Made by a program: the position numbers and the translations under genes. DNA of 64,000 nucleotides from Saposhnikovia divaricata (lineage: Eukaryota; Streptophyta; Magnoliopsida; Apiales; Apiaceae): NCBI GenBank assembly GCA_036435485.1, contig CM071601.1:184734939-184798938 (forward strand). Reading direction: 5' to 3'. Under the pieces are notes generated by a model, which worked only from the letters and a program-made list of their open reading frames with translations, searched no databases and had not been told where the DNA came from. Below are positions 21,730 to 30,759 of the stretch, piece by piece. The stretch's first letter is position 1. Every line of letters begins with the position of its first letter.

Positions 21730-22005
21730 CGCGTTTACGACAATGTTAATTCGATGCTAATCGGCACTAATCAGCCTTAACGACATTTAAACAATGTTTA
21801 AACGACGTTGAACGGCATAAAACGGCACTAAACGGCACTAACTTGCCTTAAACGACACTTAAACAACGTTTAAGTGACGCCAACCGGCATTAAACGACAC
21901 TGAACGGTGCTTATCGGCACTAACGGTGCTTATCGGCACTAACGAGCCTTGAACGACACTTAAACAATGTTAAGCGATTCTAAACGGTGCTAAACGGCAC
22001 TAGCG
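21730..22005. repeat. CGGCACTAA / ACGACACTTAAAC irregular array
   Basis: Short units such as ACGGCACTAA, TAAACGACACTTAAACAA and GGTGCTTATCGGCACTAA recur irregularly. They lie in the 3' region of the Tat-like element, next to its 3' LTR. Confidence 0.8.
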
Positions 22006-22007
22006 GG

Positions 22008-22093
22008 GGTCCGGGGGCAGCAGCCCCCGGGCGGGGTCCAAGGGGCGGCAGCCCCTGGCGGGGTCCAAGGGGCAGAGCCCCTGGCTGGGGTCG
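22008..22093. repeat. GC-rich triple hairpin repeat
   Basis: Three successive ~27-bp units each begin GGGGTCC and contain a palindrome: GGGGGCAGCAGCCCCC, AGGGGCGGCAGCCCCT and AGGGGCAGAGCCCCT. The block is strongly GC-rich in AT-rich surroundings. Confidence 0.85.
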
Positions 22094-22164
22094 ACTATTC
22101 AGAAATTATCATTTCGACTCAAATTTCTGAATTTTGATCACAAATTTCGATCAGGAAACTTCAC

Positions 22165-22700
22165 ATTTTTCGACCAGGATTTCGACCAGGATTCTGGTCG
22201 AAATAAGGTCTCATTTTTCTCCTAGTCGAACGGATTTTCGACCAGGATTCTGGTCGAAATAAGGTCTCAATTTTCTCCTGGTCGAACGGATTTTCGACCA
22301 GGATTCCTGGTCGTTTCGACCAGGATTCTGGTCGAAATAAGGTCTCAATTTTCTCCTGGTCGAACGGATTTTCGACCAGGATTCCTGGTCGTTTCGACCA
22401 GGATTCTGGTCGAAATAAGGGTCCAAAATTTCTCCTGGTCGAACGAATTTTCGACCAGGATTCCTGGTCGTTTCGACCAGGATTCTGGTCGAAATAAGGT
22501 CTCAATTTTCTCCTGGTCGAACGGATTTTCGACCATAATTCCTAGTCATTTCGACCAGGATTCTGGTCGAATTAAGGGTCCAAATTCGTGGCCTCGTCGA
22601 AGAGTTTTTCGACCAGGATTCTTGGTCATTTCGACCAGGATTCTGGTCGAATTAATGGCCTTTTTCGTGGCTCAGTCGAACAATTTTTCGACCAGGATTC
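22165..22700. repeat. ~78-bp palindromic tandem repeats in the Tat-like 3' region
   Basis: About six units carry the core TTTCGACCAG-gatt-CTGGTCGAAA, a perfect 10-bp stem with a 4-base loop, joined by AAGGTCTCAATTTTCTCC and TCGAACGGATTTTCGACC. The first unit is shorter (56 bp) and the last two are diverged. The minus-strand frame through the array is an artefact of repeats without stops. Confidence 0.93.
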
Positions 22701-23824
22701 TCATCTTGTCGAATTAATGGCCTCTTAATGGCTTGGTCTGTCAAGACCTCGATTTTACTTGACTAAAAAGTAAGGTCTTAATTTTCTTGAGGCCATGACC
22801 GTGCCTAAAGCAAACTTCTCTATAGTGGAGTGATTCAGGTCAGCTTCATGAAGCACCTTGGCGACATAGTAAATGGGTTTCCAAACCTTCCACGAGAAAG
22901 CTTCAAACTCCTTTCAAAGGTTTCATGCTTGCCTAATCTTACATAGAATTAATTTGAACCTTTCAACCACCTTGTTGGAATGTTGATTCAGTTACTCATT
23001 CTTGAGTTGTGCACGAATCTCTTGATCCAAGGTTGGATCTGATAGTTTTGTTGGCCTTCTAAGGCTTCAACTTAGTTCCTTAGCCCTTGATTTATAACAC
23101 AAGGTCTGGATTCTAATGTTGATGTTGGTGTTCTGGATCACCAACACGGGGTTTCAGGTCAATAGGAGGTGTTTGTTATGCCTTAAATGGTTTCGTGAAC
23201 CTTGACTTGTGACCTTCCGGGCCTTAACTTATTTGCTGAGACCTTGGTTTTAAGGTTATTATCAACCCTTGATTCCCTTGATTCTCATTCTAAGATGTAG
23301 GAATGATGAAGTCCCTTAGTTCTTGCCCCCTTGCTTCATACGGAGGAGGCCTTACTTTTCAGTTGATCGTTCAGGGAGTTCACTTGCTCCTCAGCGTTTG
23401 ACTTCAAGTCCGGTGTGTCTTGGCTGGTTGTTAACCTTCTTTTCTTGATTCTAGGTTTCCAACCTTCTTCTTATGCTCACAGGACCTTGCTTTGGCTTAT
23501 ATTCGATTGAAGGCTCTTGATTCAAGTCCTTAAACTTCAAATGACAAATTCGATTGGAGGCAGACAGCCTTTTTGGCCATCAAGGCTAAAATTTTGTGTC
23601 GGGATTTGAGATTCAAGATTTTAAGTAAGGAATGACAAAGGACCTCTCATCTCAACACTCTCACTAACTGTTTCTGTGCCTTCAAGGCATTATCAGGGAG
23701 CCAACTAGTCTCGAGATGAGCTCGAAGAGGGTCTATCCTTCAGCTTACATCAACTGGTGCTACCAACTTTGATTCGATGGTGGGGTCTTCAAGACCTGGA
23801 AGCAAAAGCTCTCTGCATAATTCT
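22701..23824 (-). other. Tat-like 3' region, no domain recognised
   Basis: Internal sequence of the element between the RNase H fragment and the tandem repeats. I see no integrase zinc finger or DDE core on either strand. Confidence 0.5.
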
Positions 23825-24400
23825 TTATCTCAGAAGTGCCATACTTAGACTGGGCTTCGGCCTTAATGTTCTTTTCTCTCTTGGGATATACTCAACATGG
23901 CATTTATCGAGCGGGGCTATCACGGCTTTCACAATCCTCAAGTGTTTGGCCATATTCTTTTCTCTAGCCTCAAACTCTCCATTGACTTGTGAGACTACCA
24001 GATTTGAGTCTCCACAAACTTTCAGGTTCTTCACCCTCAGGGCTCTCGTCAATCCAAGGCTGACCATCAGAGCTTCATACTCCGCCTCGTTGCGGGTTGT
24101 TTGGAAGTCCAATCTTCAAGGCATACTCGAGTGTGAACCCATCGGGGCTTTGCAGAACTTAACCTGCACCACTGGTTTTTGTTTTAGATGCCCCATGAAA
24201 ATAGAGCTTTTTGTTTTTGATGCCCCATTAAAATAGAGCATCCAATATTCCTTCTTCTCTTCCAGGGGTTTCTCACCTTGCTGACCTTCCTGGTCTATTA
24301 CCTCCTGCCCCCCGACTTCTTGGTTGTCAATGGTATATTCAACCACGAAGTCAGCTAGAGCCTGAGCTTTGATGGCCGTACTAGGCTTAACATCGAATTC
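23825..24400 (-). pseudogene. Tat-like RNase H (aRNH) remnant
   Basis: Minus-strand frames include a linker resembling FDVKPSTAIKAQALADFVVE (24340-24400), then YWMLYFNGASKTKS (start of an RNase H fold), and at 23825-24112 RNEAEYEALMVSLGLTRAL with LKVCGDSNLVVSQVNGEF. These are the E and D blocks of the archaeal-type RNase H carried by Tat elements. Frame breaks separate the pieces, so the domain is not functional. Confidence 0.75.
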
Positions 24401-24851
24401 TTTTAGTTAGATTGCCCACTTGATGAGCCTTCCATTGGCTTTCATGCTATGCAATATGTTTCTTCAGCGGGTGTTCCATCAGGACTTCAACGTTTGTCTT
24501 TATCCAGGATCCTTCAAGGACTTAAACTCTTATCTGCTGTAACCTAACTCTACTATTCGAGGTATGCATTCGTTTGTTTTCATTCGTGTATTCTTTTATT
24601 TTCGGTACTTGGTCTTCTTTGACTCACACATCAGGTGCTTGGCACATAAAATCACAATCAATGAATGGAAAACAATCTTGCATTAATAACTTGAAATGGG
24701 TTCAACCCTTACATAGAGTACTACTGTCCTACTCGGAGCAACATGCTCTGCAATGGTTTTAATGAACCTTATTTCTACTTCTACTATATAAATATGAAGC
24801 TAAGTCCTACTAGAATAACTTAAGCCCAATCGGGGTTTTGCAAGACTAGGC
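24401..24851 (-). other. Tat-like pol scar
   Basis: The first ~80 bases (24401-24480) still read, in broken frames on the minus strand, like the end of a Gypsy RT-linked RNase H. The rest is unrecognised. It marks the region where RT and RNase H were removed. Confidence 0.45.
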
Positions 24852-27539
24852 CTACACCACTTGATTTTGTTTTTGATGCTCCATCAAAATAGAGCACCCA
24901 CCACTCCTTCTGGTCTCCTCATTCTTATTCTGCAGTTCACTTCCTGCTCGGGGTACTACCTCCTGCCCCCCAACTTCTCGGTTGCCAATGCTGCACTCAA
25001 CCACAAAGTCAGTTAACGCCTTAGCCTCAATGGTTGTCCGAGGCTTCTGTGTGATGTCCTCTGCTGACCTTTCTTTGTGTTCCTTACCACTGTGGACATC
25101 CATGTCTTCAATCGGAAGGACCTGCCCCCCGACTCCGTCAGGCCTTAACGAGGCTACATAACAGCTTCGTGCCATCTTCTGATCACCTTTATGTTCTCCA
25201 ACACCATTCTTGGTAGGGAACTTGATCTTCACATGATAGGTTGAGGCAACAGCCTTGAATGCATGAAGTCCAGTCCTTCCAAGGATAGCGTTGTACGTTG
25301 AATCTGCCTTGATTACCAAGAAGTTCAACATTTGAGTGGCCTCCTTGGGCTCTTGCCCAATAGTTACAGGCAGCTGAATAGTCCCTTCAACTTTGGATTT
25401 TACTCCATTAAATCCGTATATAGGCATGTTATTTGGGGTCAACTGAGAATCAGTGTATCCCATCTTCACAAACGCATCATGAAACAGAATGTCAACGGAA
25501 GCTCCATTGTCTATCAAGACTCGCTTCACCTCCGAGTTTCCAATCACAGGAGTTATGACCAACGGGTCGTCATGGGGGAACTTCACTCCTTCCAAGTCTG
25601 AATCATCAAAGCTAATCGCTACCTCAGTTTTTGCACGCTTCGGGGCCTCTCCCACGATGTGCAACACCTCTCGGGCATAAGCCTTTCTAGAGTTCCTAGT
25701 TGTCCCGGCCGCAGTTGGGCCTCCTGAGATCATGTTGATTACTGGCCCTCGGGGCTGTGGGTTGCGATCTTGATCGTCATCCCTTCTATTATAGTCTCTT
25801 CTCTGATTAGCACGGTCTTCACCCTTAGTGAAGTGCCTCAGCTTCCCTCTACGGATCAAAAACTCAATCTCATCTTTGAGTTGCTTACAATCGTCAGTGT
25901 CATGCCCCACGTCTCTATGGAATCTGCAATACTGATTCTGGTTTCTCTTTGCGGGATCACCCCTGAGTGGCTTCGGCCATCTGAAATCCTTATCATTCTC
26001 AATGTCCAACAAGATTCGACTCCTAGGAGTATTCAACCTTGCATACTCAGTGAACCTTGACCCTTGGTTCTTCTTAGGGGCAGAGTCGGAGTCCTCGCTA
26101 GTTCGGGGATACTTGTCCCTAGCATCATACTCTTGATCATCATAGTCCTTGTCTTGCTTTCGCTTCTTGGAGTCATTGTTACTTCCTCCTCCACCTACGG
26201 TGGTTTCTTTATTCAAGCTATCCTCAGCTTTAATATACTTATCAGCCCTTCGTTGGAGCTCAGCCATGTTCTCAGGGGGATGCTTCGCCAATGATCTCTT
26301 GAAGAAGAGGTCAGTGGTTCCGTGCTCCAGGGCTACCATTGCCACCTTATTTTCCGAATCAGTGATATTCAGGGTCTCCTTAGTGAATCTCTTGAGGTAG
26401 TCCCTCAGATTTTCATTCTTTCCTTGCACCACATACATAAGAGATGCGGAGCTCTTCTCATGCACCCTTCCGCTAATGAATTGGCTAACGAAGGCGGCAC
26501 TCAACTCCTTAAAAGAGCCAATAGAGTTCGCAGGCAATCGGCTATACCATCTCTGAGCCATGCCCGACAGGGTTTGGGGGAACGCTCTGCACTTTAGGGC
26601 ATCACTTGCAGGCTGCAGCAGCAGTGCGTTCGAGAACGTCCTGACGTGATTTGCGGGATCACCCGTTCCATCATAAGCCTTAATTGTCGGCATCTTAAAT
26701 TTCCTAGAAATATGAGCATTCATCACCTCCTCAGTAAACGGGGGTGTTGGATCATCAGGATCTCCTAGAGGCATCAGATCTTTGGGGTTTCCCTTGGGAA
26801 TTTCCATCCTTGTGGTTGTTCTTCCGAATAAGGCATCAGCCCTTCTTTGTCTCCTTGAAGACCTCTCCAAATCAATGACGGGAATCGTTCCTGAGGTTGG
26901 AGGAGGTCGAGTTTGATTCTGTCTTGCTTGCTCCATTGCCATATCTTCCTTCAATTTTAAGATCTCGGCCTCATAAGCCTTGATCCTTTCAGCAGTTGTC
27001 AAAGATTGTCCATCACGGATGTCTTGAGTCCTCCTTCGAGGTTCTCTACTAGCACGTCGCCTCCTCGGGGCTTCATCACGGTCATCATCCTCATCGTCGG
27101 AGGAGGTTTCATCAGTATAAGGACCCGAATAATCGTGATACTCTCGATCTCGGATCTGCAAAGCGTGACCACTTGGGCCTGTCCCTTGGATAGGAGGATA
27201 ATTAGGCAGCCCGTATGTCGGGTTAGTACTCACGGGGAGATCTGTAGTGTGGATCTGGACCCCATGCAATGGGTTGTTCAGATCAATAAGAGGAGAGACC
27301 ACCATCTGAAGAGGATTGGTTTCTCGTCTTGTACGGGTAATCGGAGGTAATGTACTCTCAACGTGGGGGATCGCCCCTGATTGTTGAGAAACTTGAGATT
27401 GGGTGATCGCCCCTGATGCTGGCGGAGCTTGTTGGGAAATCGCCCCTGATGCTGGGGGAACCTGTTCGGTGATGGGTGGAGCAGATCTGAGAGGTATGGC
27501 CTCAGTTGCAACTGGTGTTGTTCTTCGTGTTTGAACCAT
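24852..27539 (-). CDS. Tat-like gag-protease, 895 aa, intact
   Basis: It opens at ATG 27539, 34 bases inside the 5' LTR boundary. Residues 1-150 are Pro/Gln-rich with repeated SGAI blocks; about 150-200 is a charged Arg-rich segment. The retrotransposon gag domain is at about 285-430 (AFPQTLSGMAQRWYSRLP, then FKELSAAFVSQFISG). A CHCC-type knuckle, CRFHRDVGHDTDDC, follows near 545. The aspartic protease has its active site as VLIDNGASVDILF (N in place of the usual T/S) and an AILGRTGLHAFKA flap-side block. The last ~60 residues, from about TTIEAKALTDFVVE, correspond to the linker that normally follows RT-RNase H, so an internal deletion fused protease to this linker in frame. The frame is intact. 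Confidence 0.88.
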   Translation of the reverse strand: MVQTRRTTPVATEAIPLRSAPPITEQVPPASGAISQQAPPASGAITQSQVSQQSGAIPHVESTLPPITRTRRETNPLQMVVSPLIDLNNPLHGVQIHTTDLPVSTNPTYGLPNYPPIQGTGPSGHALQIRDREYHDYSGPYTDETSSDDEDDDRDEAPRRRRASREPRRRTQDIRDGQSLTTAERIKAYEAEILKLKEDMAMEQARQNQTRPPPTSGTIPVIDLERSSRRQRRADALFGRTTTRMEIPKGNPKDLMPLGDPDDPTPPFTEEVMNAHISRKFKMPTIKAYDGTGDPANHVRTFSNALLLQPASDALKCRAFPQTLSGMAQRWYSRLPANSIGSFKELSAAFVSQFISGRVHEKSSASLMYVVQGKNENLRDYLKRFTKETLNITDSENKVAMVALEHGTTDLFFKRSLAKHPPENMAELQRRADKYIKAEDSLNKETTVGGGGSNNDSKKRKQDKDYDDQEYDARDKYPRTSEDSDSAPKKNQGSRFTEYARLNTPRSRILLDIENDKDFRWPKPLRGDPAKRNQNQYCRFHRDVGHDTDDCKQLKDEIEFLIRRGKLRHFTKGEDRANQRRDYNRRDDDQDRNPQPRGPVINMISGGPTAAGTTRNSRKAYAREVLHIVGEAPKRAKTEVAISFDDSDLEGVKFPHDDPLVITPVIGNSEVKRVLIDNGASVDILFHDAFVKMGYTDSQLTPNNMPIYGFNGVKSKVEGTIQLPVTIGQEPKEATQMLNFLVIKADSTYNAILGRTGLHAFKAVASTYHVKIKFPTKNGVGEHKGDQKMARSCYVASLRPDGVGGQVLPIEDMDVHSGKEHKERSAEDITQKPRTTIEAKALTDFVVECSIGNREVGGQEVVPRAGSELQNKNEETRRSGGCSILMEHQKQNQVV

Positions 27540-27560
27540 GGTTGATGTTGTCTTCCCACA

Positions 27561-27570
27561 GGCGGCGCCA
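27561..27570 (-). other. Tat-like element primer-binding site
   Basis: The minus strand reads TGGCGCCGCC two bases after the LTR end. This is the start of the TGGCGCCG-type PBS used by Athila/Tat elements. Confidence 0.8.
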
Positions 27571-27572
27571 AA

Positions 27573-28089
27573 TGTTGTGGAATAAAAACCAGATTGAAAT
27601 TATTACGGCTAGGGTTTGTGTATTTAATGCTAAGGCTCGTGAGCTTCGTGCTTTAATGGCTGCTTCTGCGTTCGAGACTTAAACGGTCCTCACAGAATGC
27701 CTACGTATCTCTGTATTAGAGAATCAAGCCAAGAAAACGTAGTTCTGAGGTGAGGGGTCAGACCCTTTATATAGGCTGAGAAGCCTTAGAATTAAGGTAG
27801 GAGTTGGAGACTTAATAGATAAGTCACCTCCTTGAGGAAAGTTCTAGACTCCTTCCTTGTAGGAGTCTGTTGCCATATCGAATTGGATGCCTTGGAGGCT
27901 AAGTCTTGTAGAGATAATGTCCTTATCCAACTCTTATTGCTGAGCTGTTTATTTCTCTCAATATAAATTACGAAATTAATATCAAAATAGGGATTCTGAC
28001 CTCATTAATGGGCCCCACGTTTGGACCATGCTGGGTCTAATTAATGCCATATTAAATGTGTCTTTAGGGCTTATTTTTAGCCCATATCA
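27573..28089 (-). repeat. Tat-like element 5' LTR
   Basis: Identical to the 3' LTR. On the minus strand a TATATAAAG box lies at about 27766-27774. Confidence 0.95.
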
Positions 28090-28794
28090 TTTACTTTGCA
28101 AAGAAAAAATTTAGATTAAAAAAAGTGAACACAAATTAATAAATGAACATATTTTAAATTAAAAAACAATCCAAACTCCATAAAATAAATTTATATTAAT
28201 ATCTAAATATAATACAACAAGAAAACCCCTAAGATTACTCCAAACAAAAAAAATAATAAACACCACAGATGGCAAAAATATAAAATTAACATGAAAAAAA
28301 TAATCAATATACAAGCAAAATAAAAAAGGTTAATACCACGCATATTTCCAAAAAAGTTAAAAAAATACCTTTAAAAATTAAAAACACTATAACAAAAGAT
28401 CTAAAAATTTTAAGATAACGATTAAATTACATAATCAAAGGATAAAAAAAACAATATATTATTATACGAATATAGTATCAATATGTTTCAATTATATCAT
28501 ACGTAATCTAATAAAATAAAAAAAAATCAAATATAATTATAAAATACTAACAAATATGTTAGTCTAAATTTGAAATAGAAATTATAAAAAAAAGCATTTA
28601 CAAGAAAAAAACAAATATATATTACAACCATAAGTATACTACAAACCATATATTGTAACTTATGTATTATTATTATTAAAAGTAAAAATAAATTATCCAA
28701 AATGCTATAAAAGTAATTTTACAAAAAAATATTATAATAAAAAATATACTACAAAATATTAATAAAATTACCCATGCATCGCACGGGTATAAAA

Positions 28795-28830
28795 CTAGTA
28801 ACTTATAATCCGTGTAATGCATGGTTTTTT
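28795..28830 (-). mobile_element. Second Helitron 3' end in reverse orientation
   Basis: Read on the minus strand, the bases contain a hairpin (CCATGC-att-ACACGG, partly mismatched), 11 bases of spacer and CTAGT. This is a Helitron 3' terminus that shares the palindromic ACTAGT with the end of the 20619-28798 element, so the two are tail to tail. Confidence 0.5.
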
Positions 28831-29116
28831 TTTAAAATCTTTAATTATACTAATTTACAAATGTTTCTTAATATTTAAAAATTTTATGATAAGATATTAA
28901 AATTTATTGTATACGTAATTTTTCTTAATTATATTTAAAACATTTAGATATTAAAATTTTACTTAATAAGATCATATTATAGTAATATTTTTTTTTTGCT
29001 AAATATATTTATAATATTATTTAAAGTATACAATATAATTCTGATATTTAAATACGAAATGGTAAATAATAATTCTAACACGTTGTTGGTTAGATTCGAA
29101 TACTAGAACATTTAAG
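28831..29116. repeat. Segmental duplication, unit 2 (right part)
   Basis: Homologous to 19567-19811, including TTTAAAATCTTTAATTAT and GGTTAGATTCGAATACTAGA. It is separated from the left part by the Helitron. Confidence 0.85.
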
Positions 29117-29209
29117 TAATAACATCAATTTCATTTGTTGTGAATTGAGTAATCAAAACTAAGAAACTTTAATTGTTTCATCTTTAAAATAACATTTGTA
29201 CAGGACATT

Positions 29210-30742
29210 GTGATCGAATATTTCTCAAATTTATTCAAAGCATCAACGGTGACAGATGGCCTTACAGACCGAGAACAGGTTCAAGTAGTGTCAGAGGTGC
29301 AAAATAGAAATTTGCAGCTCCCAGTTACGGATGAGGAAGTGAAATCAGCTCTATTTTCTATGCACCCCGAGAAATCCCCAGGGGTAGATGGAATGAACCC
29401 GGCGTTTTATCAAACGTACTGGAAAATTGTTGGTAATGATGTGGTCAAGTTTTGTCAAGACTTCTTTCAAACAGGAGAGTTAATAGAGGATGTTAACCGC
29501 ACACTGGTTTGTTTGATACCTAAGGTGAAGAATCCAAAACGGATGACAGAGTTACGTCCAATATCTCTGTGCAACGTGCTGATGCGTATCGTGTCCAAGG
29601 TGATGGCAAATAGATTAAAAGATTGTTTACCAAGCCTCATATCGCAGCAGCAAAGTGCTTTCGTCGAAGGTAGGATGTTGACAGATAATGCTCTGATAGC
29701 ATTTGAGCTGAATCACTACATTCAGAGATTACGACAAGGAACCAAGGGGATAGTAGGAATGAAAATAGACGTTTCTAAGGCTTATGACCGTCTAGAATGG
29801 AGTTTTATTGAATCAATGTTGCAGAGGTTTGGGTTTAATCAATTATGGATCAATACAGTAATGAAGTGTGTTCGTACGGTGACTTATAGCTTCATTCAGA
29901 ATGGAGATCAGTTTGGAGAAGTTCAACTGGAACGAGGCATCCGTCAAGGGGACCCGATATCCCCATACCTGTATATTCTCTGTGCAGAGGGTCTCAGTGC
30001 GATTCTAAGAAGAAATGAAGAAGTTGGATTGTTGCACGGTTGCAAAATCGCACGACGTGCTCCTGCTATATCTCACCTGCTGTTTGCAGATGACTGCTAC
30101 CTCTTTTTCAGATCAATCGAGGCAGAGGCAAGGGTTATGAAAAATATTCTTCAGAGGTACGAAAATTTATCTGGACAGGCAATAAATCTTAGCAAGTCAA
30201 GTGTTATTTTCAGTCCAAATACAAATTCTGAGAATAGGAACCAAGTACGTAATACTCTTGGTGTGACAGAGGTGTTCGATCCAGGTAAATATTTGGGGGT
30301 GCCAATGCGGGTGGGAAGAAGAAAATGCCAGGTGTTTAATTTCTTAAAAGACAGGGTAAGTAAGAAATTGCAAGGCTGGGTGAGGAACCCTATCTCGAGG
30401 GCTGGCAAGGTTACCCTTTTAAAAACTGCAGCCCAATCCATTCCAAACTTTTGGATGAACTTGATGTTAATTCCAGCTGACATATGTAATGGTATTCAAC
30501 GCCTCATGAATGGATATTGGTGGGGGAGTGGTAGGGATAGGAAGGGAATTCGATGGAAAAGCTGGGAGAAAATGTGCCTAAGTAAAGAGGAGGGAGGGTT
30601 GGGGTTTAGAGAGCTGAAACAATTCAACTTGGCAATGCTAGCGAAGCAAGGGTGGACACTTGTAACTGATGAGAATTCTCTAGTGACTAATATCATGAAG
30701 GCCCGTTATTTTCCACACACTGATTTCTTAATGCTACATTAG
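29210..30742 (+). pseudogene. LINE reverse transcriptase
   Basis: RT motifs in order are ELRPISLCNVLMRIVSKVMA, QQSAFVEGRMLTDNAL, VGMKIDVSKAYDRLEW (catalytic D), RGIRQGDPISPYL, and HLLFADDCYLFF (catalytic FADD). The thumb region GKYLGVPM and WWGSGRDRKGIRW follow. The frame ends at 30742 in a stop created by a one-base loss; the domain continues 18 bases later in another frame. The first codon is not a true start because the element is truncated. Confidence 0.93.
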
Positions 30743-30759
30743 GAAATAATCCTAGCTAT

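Larger units (their letters stand above)
21074..28089 (-). mobile_element. Tat-like Gypsy retrotransposon, non-autonomous gag-protease derivative
   Basis: Two identical 517-bp LTRs (21074-21590 and 27573-28089) start TG and end CA. On the minus strand the order is 5' LTR, PBS (TGGCGCCGCC), gag-protease, linker and RNase H remnants, a tandem-repeat-rich 3' region, a GGGGGGC purine tract at 21592-21601, and the 3' LTR. Flanks share TTAC (CTTAC on the left, TTTAC on the right), a near-perfect 5-bp duplication. No RT or integrase domain remains. A dual RNase H remnant and 3' tandem repeats are typical of the Tat lineage. Confidence 0.88.
20619..28798 (+). mobile_element. Non-autonomous Helitron, split by a Tat-like element
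   Basis: The left end is TCCTATATATAATTGGCG after an A. The right end has a hairpin (CCCATGC-atc-GCACGGG, one mismatch), seven bases of spacer (TATAAAA) and CTAG, followed by T. TC...hairpin...CTRR inserted between A and T is the Helitron signature. Without the nested retrotransposon it would be about 1.2 kb of AT-rich non-coding DNA, lacking Rep/helicase, so it is non-autonomous. The homologous duplication unit at 19109-19811 is the approximate empty site. Confidence 0.75.

Noticed and set aside
22161..22536. Three overlapping minus-strand frames of 63-114 residues with PESWSK repeats
   Set aside because: They are a by-product of the 78-bp tandem repeat, whose length is a multiple of three and which lacks stops. 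No domain, and the same array reads in several frames.
22165..22700. Superficial CRISPR-like look of regularly spaced palindromic repeats
   Set aside because: The spacers are themselves repeated, no cas genes exist, and the host is a plant. It is an LTR-element 3' satellite-like array.
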